Both the position numbers and the translations under genes were made by a program. From Paracoccaceae bacterium (GTDB lineage Bacteria > Pseudomonadota > Alphaproteobacteria > Rhodobacterales > Rhodobacteraceae): DNA of 14,775 bases. Of this stretch, positions 8,401-14,775 are shown one piece after another. The stretch covers positions 1 through 14,775 of the forward strand of contig JADZAO010000131.1 in NCBI GenBank assembly GCA_020852535.1, read 5' to 3'. Each line of letters begins with the position of its first letter. The stretch's first letter is position 1. The notes under the pieces are model-generated. The model did not search any database and was not told the origin of the DNA. It worked only from the letters and a program-made list of their open reading frames with translations.

Positions 8401-10413
8401 CATCTGCGCGACATCGGCGTCTGGACTGCTATGCATGATCAGCTGGCCACCTTCCCACCATATATTCGCGCTCAGGAGCATTCAGCTCAGATAGAGCGAG
8501 AAGTGTTGCGTCGTTACGAAGAGGATTTTGGCAAGGGCAAGATCAACCTCCTCAACTGCTCAACGACAATGGAAATGGGGGTGGATATTCCAGATATTCT
8601 CCTCGTGGTTAACAGCAATGTCCCACCAGCACTTTCAAACTATCGTCAGCGGGCCGGTCGTGCCGGTCGGCGGGGTGAGCCGTGGGCCTTCACTCTTACA
8701 TTTTGTCGTGACCTGCCGCTAGATCAGCGCGTTTTTGCAGATCCCAAAGCCTTCCTTATCAAGCCAATCATGGCACCTAACGTTTCTTTAGAAAGTGCGC
8801 CCCTATTACAGCGGCACGTGAATGCAGCGCTATTGGCCAGTTGGTTTGGCGAACACGGCGGAAAAGATGTTCAAAGCAGCATTGGTGCCTTTCTTGGTGC
8901 AGGAGAAAGATTAACAGAAGCGTGTCTGCCAAACAACGAGGCCGACAGCTTCCTAAATGATCTTTCGAGGGGTTGGGGGGAAAACCTGTCAGAACAGCTT
9001 GGTAGTTTGGTATCTGGCAGCGCACTGGCCGATAAGCCGATCAAGGGACTGATCAAAGAATGCCGTAACACACTGAAAAAGTTAGTCAATGATTGGCGGC
9101 GTGAATACCGTACACTGCTCGAAAGGGCAGAAGGCACGTCTGACCAGGCTGTAAAAAAAGCCATAGAGTTCCGCGCCCGCAGATTGGCTGGCGAATTCCT
9201 ACTGGGCGAGTTGGCGCGGCGTAGCTTCACACCGGCCTATGGGTTTCCAACCGATGTGGTAAGTTTTCTCAATCTAACCAATCGATCAGTTGACTCAAAA
9301 GAAAATAAGACATTCCAAAGCTATTTCCGCAGCGGAGTGCCTTCTCGCCCGTTAGATCAAGCAATTCGAGAATATGGACCAGGATCCGAAGTGGTGATCG
9401 ACGGTCTAGTCTATAAAAGTGAAGGAATCATGCCAGCCTGGGAGGCCGGAGCCGATGTCTCGCGACTTGAGGATCTGCGCAGTCTTTGGACTTGTAGTCA
9501 CTGTCATGCTTTTGATCTTGCAACGACCGAACCTGCAATTTGCCCTGAATGCAAAGAGCCATTAAAGTCTCCACACAAGGTTTTGCGGCCGACCGGTTTC
9601 CTAGGTGGAAAGAAGCCCCATGTCGGCTACGAAAACCTAGCATTCTCCACGATCGACCCGATCCAAATCTCGGCGCAAAAGGGCGACTGGAAAGAGTTGC
9701 CCAAGGGCATGGGTCGGATACGAACTGATCCCGCCGGTAAAGTGGCTACCAGATCCGCCGGAAAAGAAGGGAACGGCTTTGCTATCTGTCTTGACTGTGG
9801 ACGGGCAGAGCCGATGGCGCAATCATCGCCGGGTTCCTTGCCAAAGCCCATGGAGCGGCACTTTCCGCTCCTACGCAGCCGCAGCATGAAGCCCACGCAA
9901 GATGGTCTTTGCTCGGCGAGCAATCAGCATGCACGCATCCAGCGTAATGTGCATTTGGCGCAAGTTAAGCAGACGGACGTTTGGGAATGGCAACTTCCTT
10001 ACATTTCCATGTCTCCTGGTGGCGTAATAGCGCTAGCCGCAGCCTTGCGCGAGGCCCTTTCAGAGAACTTGGGTGTCGAAGCGATGGAAATCGGCCCGAA
10101 GGTTCAACAATCGACTGATCCTGCTAAAAATAAGAGCTTATCTATTTTTCTTTATGATCGAGCGGCTGGAGGTGCCGGCCTTGTTACACGAATGTTTGAT
10201 AAAGAAATGTTTGAAGCATGTCTCAGACGTGCGCGAGAGCTGCTTACCTGCAAGGAAGAATGCTGCTGCGGCTGCCCAGCCTGCATTCTACAGTCAGATC
10301 TCAACCAGCACGAGCCGCGTATCGACCGACCCAAAGGACTGGAACTTGCGACAGAACTGACAGGACGGATTTCCCCTCGACAGAGCTCTGCCTGTACTGG
10401 AGTCATAAACTAA
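5464..10413 (+). CDS. druE: DruE: large superfamily 2 helicase with C-terminal DUF1998
   Basis: A 1649-residue DEAD/DEAH-type helicase. RecA-like core 1 has a Q-motif-like KHQ (Gln106), Walker A AGTGAGKTE (124-132, Lys130), DEVH (254-257) and SAT (291-293). Cysteine pairs at 429/434, 461/463 and 473/476 form a probable zinc-binding insert, followed by an acidic linker (about 499-515). Core 2 carries E..VD (Glu1037, Asp1041) and the arginine-finger motif QRAGRAGR (1062-1069). More cysteine pairs lie at 1344/1347, 1360/1363 and 1442/1445. The C-terminal DUF1998 region has YDRAAGGAGL (around Asp1565) and a Cys cluster at 1600-1607. This matches DruE, the helicase shared by Druantia systems and related to MrfA-type DUF1998 helicases; it probably translocates on or unwinds invading DNA. 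AGGA precedes the ATG by seven bases, and the ATG overlaps the druH stop (ATGA). All ATPase residues are present, so it looks functional. DISARM was considered, but no separate drmB, drmC or methylase is present. Confidence 0.88.
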   Translation: MNNVTESSNLMPALKRLRQLSAGGIVARARIDSPGLNRWLLRTLAEEPGQPGALLARPIIETAKEWKPATETMADLVDNLLSSTLVDALANANKPIPRDRCPYKHQLDAWRASLEHEQSVLVTAGTGAGKTESFLIPILQDILANPRNSGGVRAILLYPLNALIESQRERLAAWAEKLDGKVRFALLNNDTAETEHDALQKSNKFELRSREKIRQNPPEILVTNITMLEYLMLRPKDRNILESSKGALRWIVLDEVHSYVGSKAAEMAFLLRRVRTSFGVTPEDTRLMATSATIGGKEDAIGKLRSFAAVLAGQNEKRVAVFEGNEVSVEQPDTSRDKPLDAAALAKMSAEEAGEFLAAHPRIQWLRKKLTKSSLGLDEVAECLLNDRTRMDDAARLLDQTGRARWKGRPVLAWRAHLFHRAQGGLWACPDTNCQHRAPELAAADAKWPFGAAWLKARGQCECGAPVYEVVACDNCGKVHLQGIFTPGIEPKIIPPDPGEGDDFALDAEPDDDTAPSAVKDMAWLTPGTEIWLDDEGRIWDNAPPVDRRTRQLCLIERLEERGCCKEAKNKRMSGLKFGPPFFMGNALTSVLEDLAQPMKEKGLPAGGRRALSFSDSRQGVARLAAKLQQGTERSLTRSYLWHRVQEEGRQVNPEELKKLRKEATALRPYASNNTLIKDIAEEKEKKIQELTGAVPTPIEWTDLVQGLAAHTDLKEFAVKIWSARQLGEELANDSSQLAETFLFRELFSRPKVQNNPETMGLLRLSFPKLEGRAQIDGVPEPLAEEGIDKTGWLGLALTAIDWEFRQKLSVNIPDKMVPIVTPRSGVLRKVVAVNTRPEECEKNVVFWPSPKNKNYLVQTIYTLIKGNSDRVIDQDRAGEVLDALWKLITNTAARDVGKGGYRLDYKKFAAVEQLDRGWLCPVTRRIQDHTLDGRSPYDPEQMMVEVKFPRLPQANSGGLTRDQRNEITHWVEKNTEVKHLRDIGVWTAMHDQLATFPPYIRAQEHSAQIEREVLRRYEEDFGKGKINLLNCSTTMEMGVDIPDILLVVNSNVPPALSNYRQRAGRAGRRGEPWAFTLTFCRDLPLDQRVFADPKAFLIKPIMAPNVSLESAPLLQRHVNAALLASWFGEHGGKDVQSSIGAFLGAGERLTEACLPNNEADSFLNDLSRGWGENLSEQLGSLVSGSALADKPIKGLIKECRNTLKKLVNDWRREYRTLLERAEGTSDQAVKKAIEFRARRLAGEFLLGELARRSFTPAYGFPTDVVSFLNLTNRSVDSKENKTFQSYFRSGVPSRPLDQAIREYGPGSEVVIDGLVYKSEGIMPAWEAGADVSRLEDLRSLWTCSHCHAFDLATTEPAICPECKEPLKSPHKVLRPTGFLGGKKPHVGYENLAFSTIDPIQISAQKGDWKELPKGMGRIRTDPAGKVATRSAGKEGNGFAICLDCGRAEPMAQSSPGSLPKPMERHFPLLRSRSMKPTQDGLCSASNQHARIQRNVHLAQVKQTDVWEWQLPYISMSPGGVIALAAALREALSENLGVEAMEIGPKVQQSTDPAKNKSLSIFLYDRAAGGAGLVTRMFDKEMFEACLRRARELLTCKEECCCGCPACILQSDLNQHEPRIDRPKGLELATELTGRISPRQSSACTGVIN
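9852..9871 (+). repeat. Perfect 7-bp hairpin inside druE, within the segment shared with the upstream fragment
   Basis: GGAGCGG (9852-9858), loop CACTTT, CCGCTCC (9865-9871). It overlaps the 9855-9903 block that is 39/49 identical to 2166-2214. The GTAGGAGCGG core on the minus strand resembles REP palindromes of some gammaproteobacteria. The upstream copy keeps only the right arm. Confidence 0.6.
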
Positions 10414-10779
10414 GCTGGTATTTGCAGCGCCGTTTTCTCTTCATAAACAACATACTGATGCGCCGCGACGGGCCTATGGTGACTGGTGACACGCGCTAGA
10501 TCGGGTTCGGGACGAGCTGCGTGCAGACAAGATGTTGCGAGCAGTCGAACTGACCGACGTGATGCCGAAGATGCGTCTCTTGTAGGAACGCTTTGAATGC
10601 AGTCAGTCTGGGCGGAAAGCTATATGACGACAGCTCGGCCAGATCACTATAAGAAACTTAACAGATGTTGTAAAAGAGTGCAGAGTGACAGCAGTCTCAG
10701 TTCGAGAAGGACAAAAATATGAATGAACTATGGTCAACAGTCTGCTGATCTCATACAAAGTGAGTATGGAGGTGGTTCA
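10414..10779 (+). other. Intergenic region between druE and ietA, no convincing gene
   Basis: Every frame here is broken by stops. The longest coding-looking piece is about 32 codons at 10490-10585, bounded by stops and rich in charged residues (it contains LRADKMLRAVELTDVM). It may be the remnant of a lost gene, but I cannot name one. No terminator-like hairpin with a T run was seen after druE. A candidate promoter lies at 10624-10653. Confidence 0.5.
10624..10653 (+). promoter_or_regulatory. Candidate sigma-70 promoter for the ietAS pair
   Basis: ATGACG (10624-10629, four of six matches to TTGACA), 18-base spacer, TATAAG (10648-10653, five of six to TATAAT). Transcription would start near 10660, about 120 bases before the TTG start at 10780. 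It would let ietAS be expressed separately from druHE. This is a sequence match only. Confidence 0.35.
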
Positions 10780-10782
10780 TTG
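10768..10782 (+). promoter_or_regulatory. Strong ribosome binding site pointing to a TTG start for ietA
   Basis: GGAGGT (10768-10773) lies six bases before TTG (10780-10782). The protein then begins MARGELMKKLLASYG, which is how I remember IetA-type ATPases starting. The ATG at 10723 has a weaker AAGGA 11 bases upstream and would add 19 residues of low-complexity appearance. Confidence 0.65.
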
Positions 10783-11745
10783 GCCCGCGGCGAACTGATG
10801 AAAAAACTGCTTGCCAGCTACGGTCGGGACGAAGAGTTCCGTGCCGTGGCTGAGAAAATCATTGCCGACGAGGAAAAGAAAAACAACAACGTACTTGCCC
10901 GTTCTTTGCGCAAAACGTTGGAAAACGTCGGGAATACCTCAACTTCACAAAAGGCGGTACTTTCGCGTCTTCTACCGTTTCCCGATGAAGCCAAAGATTT
11001 CATTCAGCGGATTGAAACAAAGCACAATTATCAAGACATTGTGCTATCTAATGAGAACTCGGAACAGTTCGCCAGTTTGATTCAGGAATTCCGCCAAGCC
11101 GACCGTTTGAAGCGGCATGGGCTTTCGGTGCGGTCGAAGTTACTCTTTTGCGGCCCGCCCGGCACGGGCAAAACGCTTTGCGCCGAAATCTTTGCCGCCG
11201 AGCTTGGCCTACCCTTCTTTCATGTTCGCCTCGACAGCTTGATCTCTTCCTATTTGGGAGAGACTGCCAGCAATATTCGTAAAACTTTTGAGTTTGCCCG
11301 ACGTCAGCCTTGCGTGCTGTTTTTCGATGAGTTTGATGCTCTTGCCCGGTCTCGGGATGAATCTGGTGAACACAATGAGTTGCGGCGGGTTGTTAACAGT
11401 CTGCTGATTTTCATTGAGCAGATTGCGCCGAGCGGTTTTCTTATTGCCGCGACGAATCTGGACCGCCATCTTGATCCTGCGATCTGGCGGCGATTTGACG
11501 AGGTTATTTGGTTTAAGCTGCCTGATACTACAATGGTAAAAAAGTATCTGGTTCATGCTTTCAAAAATACAACTATCGCATTTGATACTGGCGCCTTTAT
11601 CGCCGAATTAAATGGCTATTCTTACGCTGATTTGGAGAAGTTATGCATTCAGGCTTTGAAACTTTCGATTATCGAAGGCAGCAAACATGTGAGCGAAGCC
11701 CAGTTTCGCAGGGCCTTATGTCAGGCGAAACATCGCCGAAGGTGA
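10780..11745 (+). CDS. ietA: IetA-like AAA ATPase, partner of the S8 peptidase
   Basis: From the TTG at 10780 it is 321 residues; from the ATG at 10723, 340. The numbers here use the TTG start. The N-terminal 85 or so residues are helical (FRAVAEKIIADEEKKNNN, then a stretch ending near the RLLPF motif). A classical AAA module follows: Walker A GPPGTGKT (125-132, Lys131), Walker B LFFDEFDAL (Asp183, Glu184), sensor-1 Asn226 in AATN, and the arginine pair Arg237/Arg238 in IWRRFDEV. It closes with a small helical lid domain. All catalytic residues are present. AAA ATPases of this type are encoded with an S8 peptidase in the two-gene Iet system, first described as a plasmid stability/toxin-antitoxin pair and later as anti-phage defence. 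The ATPase is inferred to control or feed the peptidase. It sits 39 bases before ietS, probably in one transcript. Confidence 0.85.
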   Translation: MARGELMKKLLASYGRDEEFRAVAEKIIADEEKKNNNVLARSLRKTLENVGNTSTSQKAVLSRLLPFPDEAKDFIQRIETKHNYQDIVLSNENSEQFASLIQEFRQADRLKRHGLSVRSKLLFCGPPGTGKTLCAEIFAAELGLPFFHVRLDSLISSYLGETASNIRKTFEFARRQPCVLFFDEFDALARSRDESGEHNELRRVVNSLLIFIEQIAPSGFLIAATNLDRHLDPAIWRRFDEVIWFKLPDTTMVKKYLVHAFKNTTIAFDTGAFIAELNGYSYADLEKLCIQALKLSIIEGSKHVSEAQFRRALCQAKHRRR

Positions 11746-11784
11746 GAGGCACAGATCAAGTGCGGACGACTGGAAGAGTAATCC

Positions 11785-14118
11785 GTGCCGCAACTTGATC
11801 ACTTGCCGCTCATTCGACTGCCTGAAACTCTCCCTCGCAGAAAAATTGGTTTTTCTGGCCCGTTCCCACGGCGTAGCGTCGGATATGGTCGGGGGGTAAG
11901 GACTGAAGTAGAAGCTGCTGTTCAGGATCAGCGTCGTCATCGCCCTGCAGAATTTGTAGATCCATCCTTGATTCTTCGGGTAAGAATGGAAGGGATGTTT
12001 CTCGAAAACGAATGGGAAACACTGGGGTTAACCCTTCTGTCCAGCGATGAGGATAAGAACATCGTTTTGTTCTCTTCATCTGGAGATCTCGCTCTACTGA
12101 TGGAGCGACTTGACGCCTTTGACGGTCCAATCCCCGAAGGTCAGACCAACCGACGTTATGAAGGCTTTGTCTCCCGTATCACGCAGGTCGGGTCACTTTC
12201 CCCCCGAGATCGTCTTGGAAACCGTTTTCTTGAAGCTGGAATAACTGAAGAAACAGATCTGCAAGACGAGTATCCTTATACAGTTGACATCGAACTATGG
12301 GACTTCGGTGAACGTGCTGTACGCGAGCGCAAAGCTAAAGAAATTGAAGAATTTATCGCAAAATACGAAGGAACGGTGCACGATCAATATATTGGCCCTT
12401 CCATTACTCTTTTACGCGCAACCGCATTGGGAAAGGCCTTACGTAATTTGCTCGAAGTGCCGGAGATTGCCTACATAGATCTGCCACCAGTTCCAGATCT
12501 AGAAGCTCATGATTTCGTGCACATGGAGTCGTCCGACGCTCCATCCATCCGACCTGCTGATCCGGACGCACCAGTTATTGGCGTTCTCGACAGTGGCCTT
12601 AACGAGCACCCCTTCTTAGTTCAAAGCATTGCCGGATTGACGGCATTCCCGACCACTCTCGGCTTGGCGGACGTCTGGGGCCATGGCACTCGTGTGGCGG
12701 GTGTTGCAGCATTTGGCGACCTTAGAAAACAGCTCCAAGGCCAACCTCTACAGCCATCCGCTCGCATCGTTTCTGCCAAAGTTCTCAATGACGATGGTAA
12801 TTTCTTTGAGCGTCAAACGTTGCCGGGCCAGATGCGCGAAGCAATCACGCGACTACATGAGGATTATGGTTGCAGGATTTTCGTGATCTCACTTGGAGAT
12901 TTTCGTGCATGCAACAAAGCCGGACGCGTCGGCCCTTGGGCTGCCACTCTTGATGAACTTGTACGTGAGCTTGATATTCTGATTTTTGTCTCGACTGGCA
13001 ACCGCACTCCCCGCAAGAATGCGGATGATGTTGAAGAAGGGGTTACTAAGTATCCTGGCTATCTTTTAGAAGCGAACAATAGGCTCTTTGAACCAGCAGG
13101 GGCGGTAAACGTTATCACGGTAGGCTCCCTCGCGAATGGCTCGGGCACTGGTGCCCGCCATGAGCATGAAGCACATGTAAGGCAGATCACTGACGCTCTA
13201 GAGCCATCGCCTTTCACCAGAATCGGCCCAAGTGCTGGTGGCATCACCAAGCCAGACTTTGTCGATCTAGGTGGGACGCTGGTATTTGATGCTCCTTCCG
13301 CTCGGTTACAAGGCGCGCCGTTGTTTCCCGAAGCAGGTATCATAACACTTAACCATAATTTTCTGCGGCAACTTCTAACCAGTGGACACGGCACATCCTA
13401 TTCGGCTCCGATGCTGGCGAATAAGGCGGCTTACCTGTTGCAACGTTTCCCTTGGGCAAGCGCCAATCTTATCCGTGCGCTTCTCGCAGGGGCCGCCATG
13501 TTACCAGAATCTGCTGATCGCGTACTCAAAAAAATCTCGCCAGAGGACAAAGTGCGAATTTGTGGTAACGGTCTGGTTGATACTTGCCGAGCGACCTATT
13601 CAGATGATCATCGAGTGGTTTTTTATGCTGAAGAGAGGCTAGAGATAAATCAGTTTGCTGTTTACCGTGTATCAATCCCTACAGAGTTCCAACAAAAGGG
13701 GCGGCGCACGATCCGGGTTTCTTTGGCTTTTGATCCGCCAGTTAGACACACACGGACTGAATACATTGGTACGAAGATGAACTTTCGTCTGTTACGTGGT
13801 TGTGAGGTCAATGATGTGTTTGAGCACTTTCGTTCACGCAGCGCGGAAGAGGGCGATCCGCCAAATATTCTAGACAAATTTAAATGCAAACTAGAACCTA
13901 AATCGAAGCGGCGCGATAGAAATACACTGCAAACCGCTTCTAAAACATATCGGCGTAGCACCGCTGACTATGGCGATGAGTACTACCTAGTTGTGCGTTG
14001 TTTAGGCGGTTGGGCTGAAGGACAAGAGGTCTTCCAGAACTTTGCTGTGGTCGTCGAGCTTGAGTGTCAACCCGAAATACAAATCTATGCCCGTCTGCGG
14101 CAGCGGGCTAGAGTTTAA
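11785..14118 (+). CDS. ietS: IetS-like subtilisin-family (S8) serine peptidase
   Basis: A 777-residue protein with no signal peptide, so it is probably cytoplasmic. Residues 1-260 form an N-terminal region without a motif I recognise. Its beginning (LDHLPLIRLPETLPRR) looks like other IetS-type peptidases. The S8 domain then carries the complete catalytic set: Asp269 in VLDSGLN, His300 in GHGTRVAG, oxyanion Asn406 in VSTGN, and Ser538 in HGTSYSAP. About 180 residues follow, likely a beta-rich C-terminal domain. The start is GTG at 11785. A TAA lies two codons upstream in frame, so no earlier start is possible, and GGAAG sits eight bases before it. It follows ietA closely. In the Iet system the peptidase is regarded as the harmful effector, held in check or directed by the ATPase; how this works is not visible here. 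The protein looks intact and active. Confidence 0.88.
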   Translation: MPQLDHLPLIRLPETLPRRKIGFSGPFPRRSVGYGRGVRTEVEAAVQDQRRHRPAEFVDPSLILRVRMEGMFLENEWETLGLTLLSSDEDKNIVLFSSSGDLALLMERLDAFDGPIPEGQTNRRYEGFVSRITQVGSLSPRDRLGNRFLEAGITEETDLQDEYPYTVDIELWDFGERAVRERKAKEIEEFIAKYEGTVHDQYIGPSITLLRATALGKALRNLLEVPEIAYIDLPPVPDLEAHDFVHMESSDAPSIRPADPDAPVIGVLDSGLNEHPFLVQSIAGLTAFPTTLGLADVWGHGTRVAGVAAFGDLRKQLQGQPLQPSARIVSAKVLNDDGNFFERQTLPGQMREAITRLHEDYGCRIFVISLGDFRACNKAGRVGPWAATLDELVRELDILIFVSTGNRTPRKNADDVEEGVTKYPGYLLEANNRLFEPAGAVNVITVGSLANGSGTGARHEHEAHVRQITDALEPSPFTRIGPSAGGITKPDFVDLGGTLVFDAPSARLQGAPLFPEAGIITLNHNFLRQLLTSGHGTSYSAPMLANKAAYLLQRFPWASANLIRALLAGAAMLPESADRVLKKISPEDKVRICGNGLVDTCRATYSDDHRVVFYAEERLEINQFAVYRVSIPTEFQQKGRRTIRVSLAFDPPVRHTRTEYIGTKMNFRLLRGCEVNDVFEHFRSRSAEEGDPPNILDKFKCKLEPKSKRRDRNTLQTASKTYRRSTADYGDEYYLVVRCLGGWAEGQEVFQNFAVVVELECQPEIQIYARLRQRARV

Positions 14119-14775
14119 TTGACTAAATCGACAAGGGTAGCATCGCTGATCTGTTCAGATCGGGCAAGCTGCTTTCTTAAGACATCCGGCGCGATACTCA
14201 CTACAACACTCCGTGATTTGGTTCATATTGGGGTATATCTCTAAGTCCTGATCCAAACGGACGATCCAAATTTTCCTTAAGAAATACGTAATACTTTGAA
14301 GAAAAAAGATATTTGATTTGGCTCACAGCTTTGGATAGATTAAATTTTGAACCAAATACCTGAACCAATATGCGGCTCTGGGCTATGCTGCAGGTTCTGG
14401 TTAAGAGCGGCCATTGGCGGTTTCTCGTCAAAATTTAATTACTAAGGTATTCTTCCGGTATTGGCTTGGAGTGAAGGTGCTGCGGTCACTCAGAGCCGCA
14501 GCTTGCTGCATGCTTGAGCCGAATGTCGTTCTACAAGATTTTCTTAATCTCGAAGTAGAAAATTTGAGCGAATTCCTTATCGCACAACGGCCTGCTAGAT
14601 ATGACAATCTGTTATTTTAACAGAACCTCGCTTAAGGTTTGATGCATCGTTCGTACGATATCTACAGGGTGCTAGAGTTGTTGGCGCGGTTTAAAGTCAG
14701 CGTGAGCCTTAGCCGCAATCAGCGTAAAGCAAGCCATACTCATGTTGCCCGTGGAGGCATGTTTGCGCAAGCCAA
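14119..14775 (+). other. Right-hand region with no defensible gene
   Basis: About 650 bases follow ietS. Two short frames exist: a minus-strand one of 76 codons (14201-14431) and a plus-strand one of 68 codons (14414-14620, TTG start). Neither has a good ribosome binding site or a recognisable product. A minus-strand frame is open from the right edge down to a TAG at 14672-14674 (ending KPRQQL) and could be the 3' end of a gene lying outside, but I do not recognise it. I saw no tRNA, CRISPR repeat or insertion-sequence end. Confidence 0.4.
14148..14161 (+). repeat. Short palindrome 30 bases after ietS
   Basis: GATCTG, TT, CAGATC: a perfect 6-bp inverted repeat. It lacks a following T run, so it is not a clear intrinsic terminator. 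It may be a weak terminator, a protein-binding site or chance. Confidence 0.4.

Noticed and set aside
5464..10413. DISARM or Dpd helicase instead of Druantia
   Set aside because: The helicase carries its DUF1998 in the same chain and is coupled to a DruH-like gene. No drmB, drmC, methyltransferase or 7-deazaguanine modification genes are present.
10780..14118. An ATP-dependent housekeeping protease (Lon/FtsH/Clp-like)
   Set aside because: The peptidase has an Asp-His-Ser subtilisin triad on a separate chain, unlike Lon, FtsH or ClpP. The ATPase is short and lacks their extra domains.
14201..14620. Two short overlapping opposite-strand frames (14201-14431 minus, 14414-14620 plus)
   Set aside because: No ribosome binding site, no motif, and the plus-strand one needs a TTG start. 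Chance open frames are the simplest explanation.
14646..14659. Small inverted repeat ATCGT-TCGT-ACGAT as an attachment or operator site
   Set aside because: Only five base pairs, no second copy and no nearby recombinase in the window.

Overview
The window looks like a stretch of a defence island from a Gram-negative proteobacterium. This is an inference from mid-range base composition, a lipobox-bearing glycine-zipper lipoprotein of a type common in beta- and gammaproteobacteria, and Shine-Dalgarno-led genes. I cannot name the species.

Layout, left to right. (1) A minus-strand gene (7-1434) for an unrecognised protein with four predicted membrane segments and long helical arms. (2) A divergent small lipoprotein gene (1602-2045) with a glycine-zipper segment. 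(3) A gap (2046-2329) that is not empty. It holds what I read as a decayed scrap of a druE-like DUF1998 region, similar by hand alignment to positions about 9790-9980, plus a candidate promoter. (4) A tightly coupled pair, 2330-5467 and 5464-10413, overlapping as ATGA. The first encodes a 1045-residue protein resembling DruH (STY4851/ECs_5259-like). The second encodes a 1649-residue superfamily 2 helicase with zinc-binding cysteine clusters and a C-terminal DUF1998 domain (DruE). Together they match the two-gene Druantia type III anti-phage layout. (5) About 365 bases without a convincing gene. (6) A second pair, an AAA ATPase (10780-11745) and a subtilisin-like S8 serine peptidase (11785-14118), matching the IetA/IetS defence (formerly toxin-antitoxin/plasmid stability) system. 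(7) About 650 bases to the right edge with no gene I can defend.

The two pairs run in the same direction and both appear intact: the helicase, AAA and peptidase catalytic residues are all present. The most plausible reading is two separate known-type defence modules side by side, one acting on nucleic acid (DruE helicase) and one acting through regulated proteolysis (IetS under control of IetA). The most unusual observations are the decayed DUF1998 fragment just upstream of druH, a perfect 12-bp inverted repeat inside the druH coding sequence, a second hairpin in druE inside the segment shared with the decayed fragment, a TAATG stop-start relay into druH, and a likely TTG start for ietA. All family assignments come from reading the translated sequence; no database search was run.
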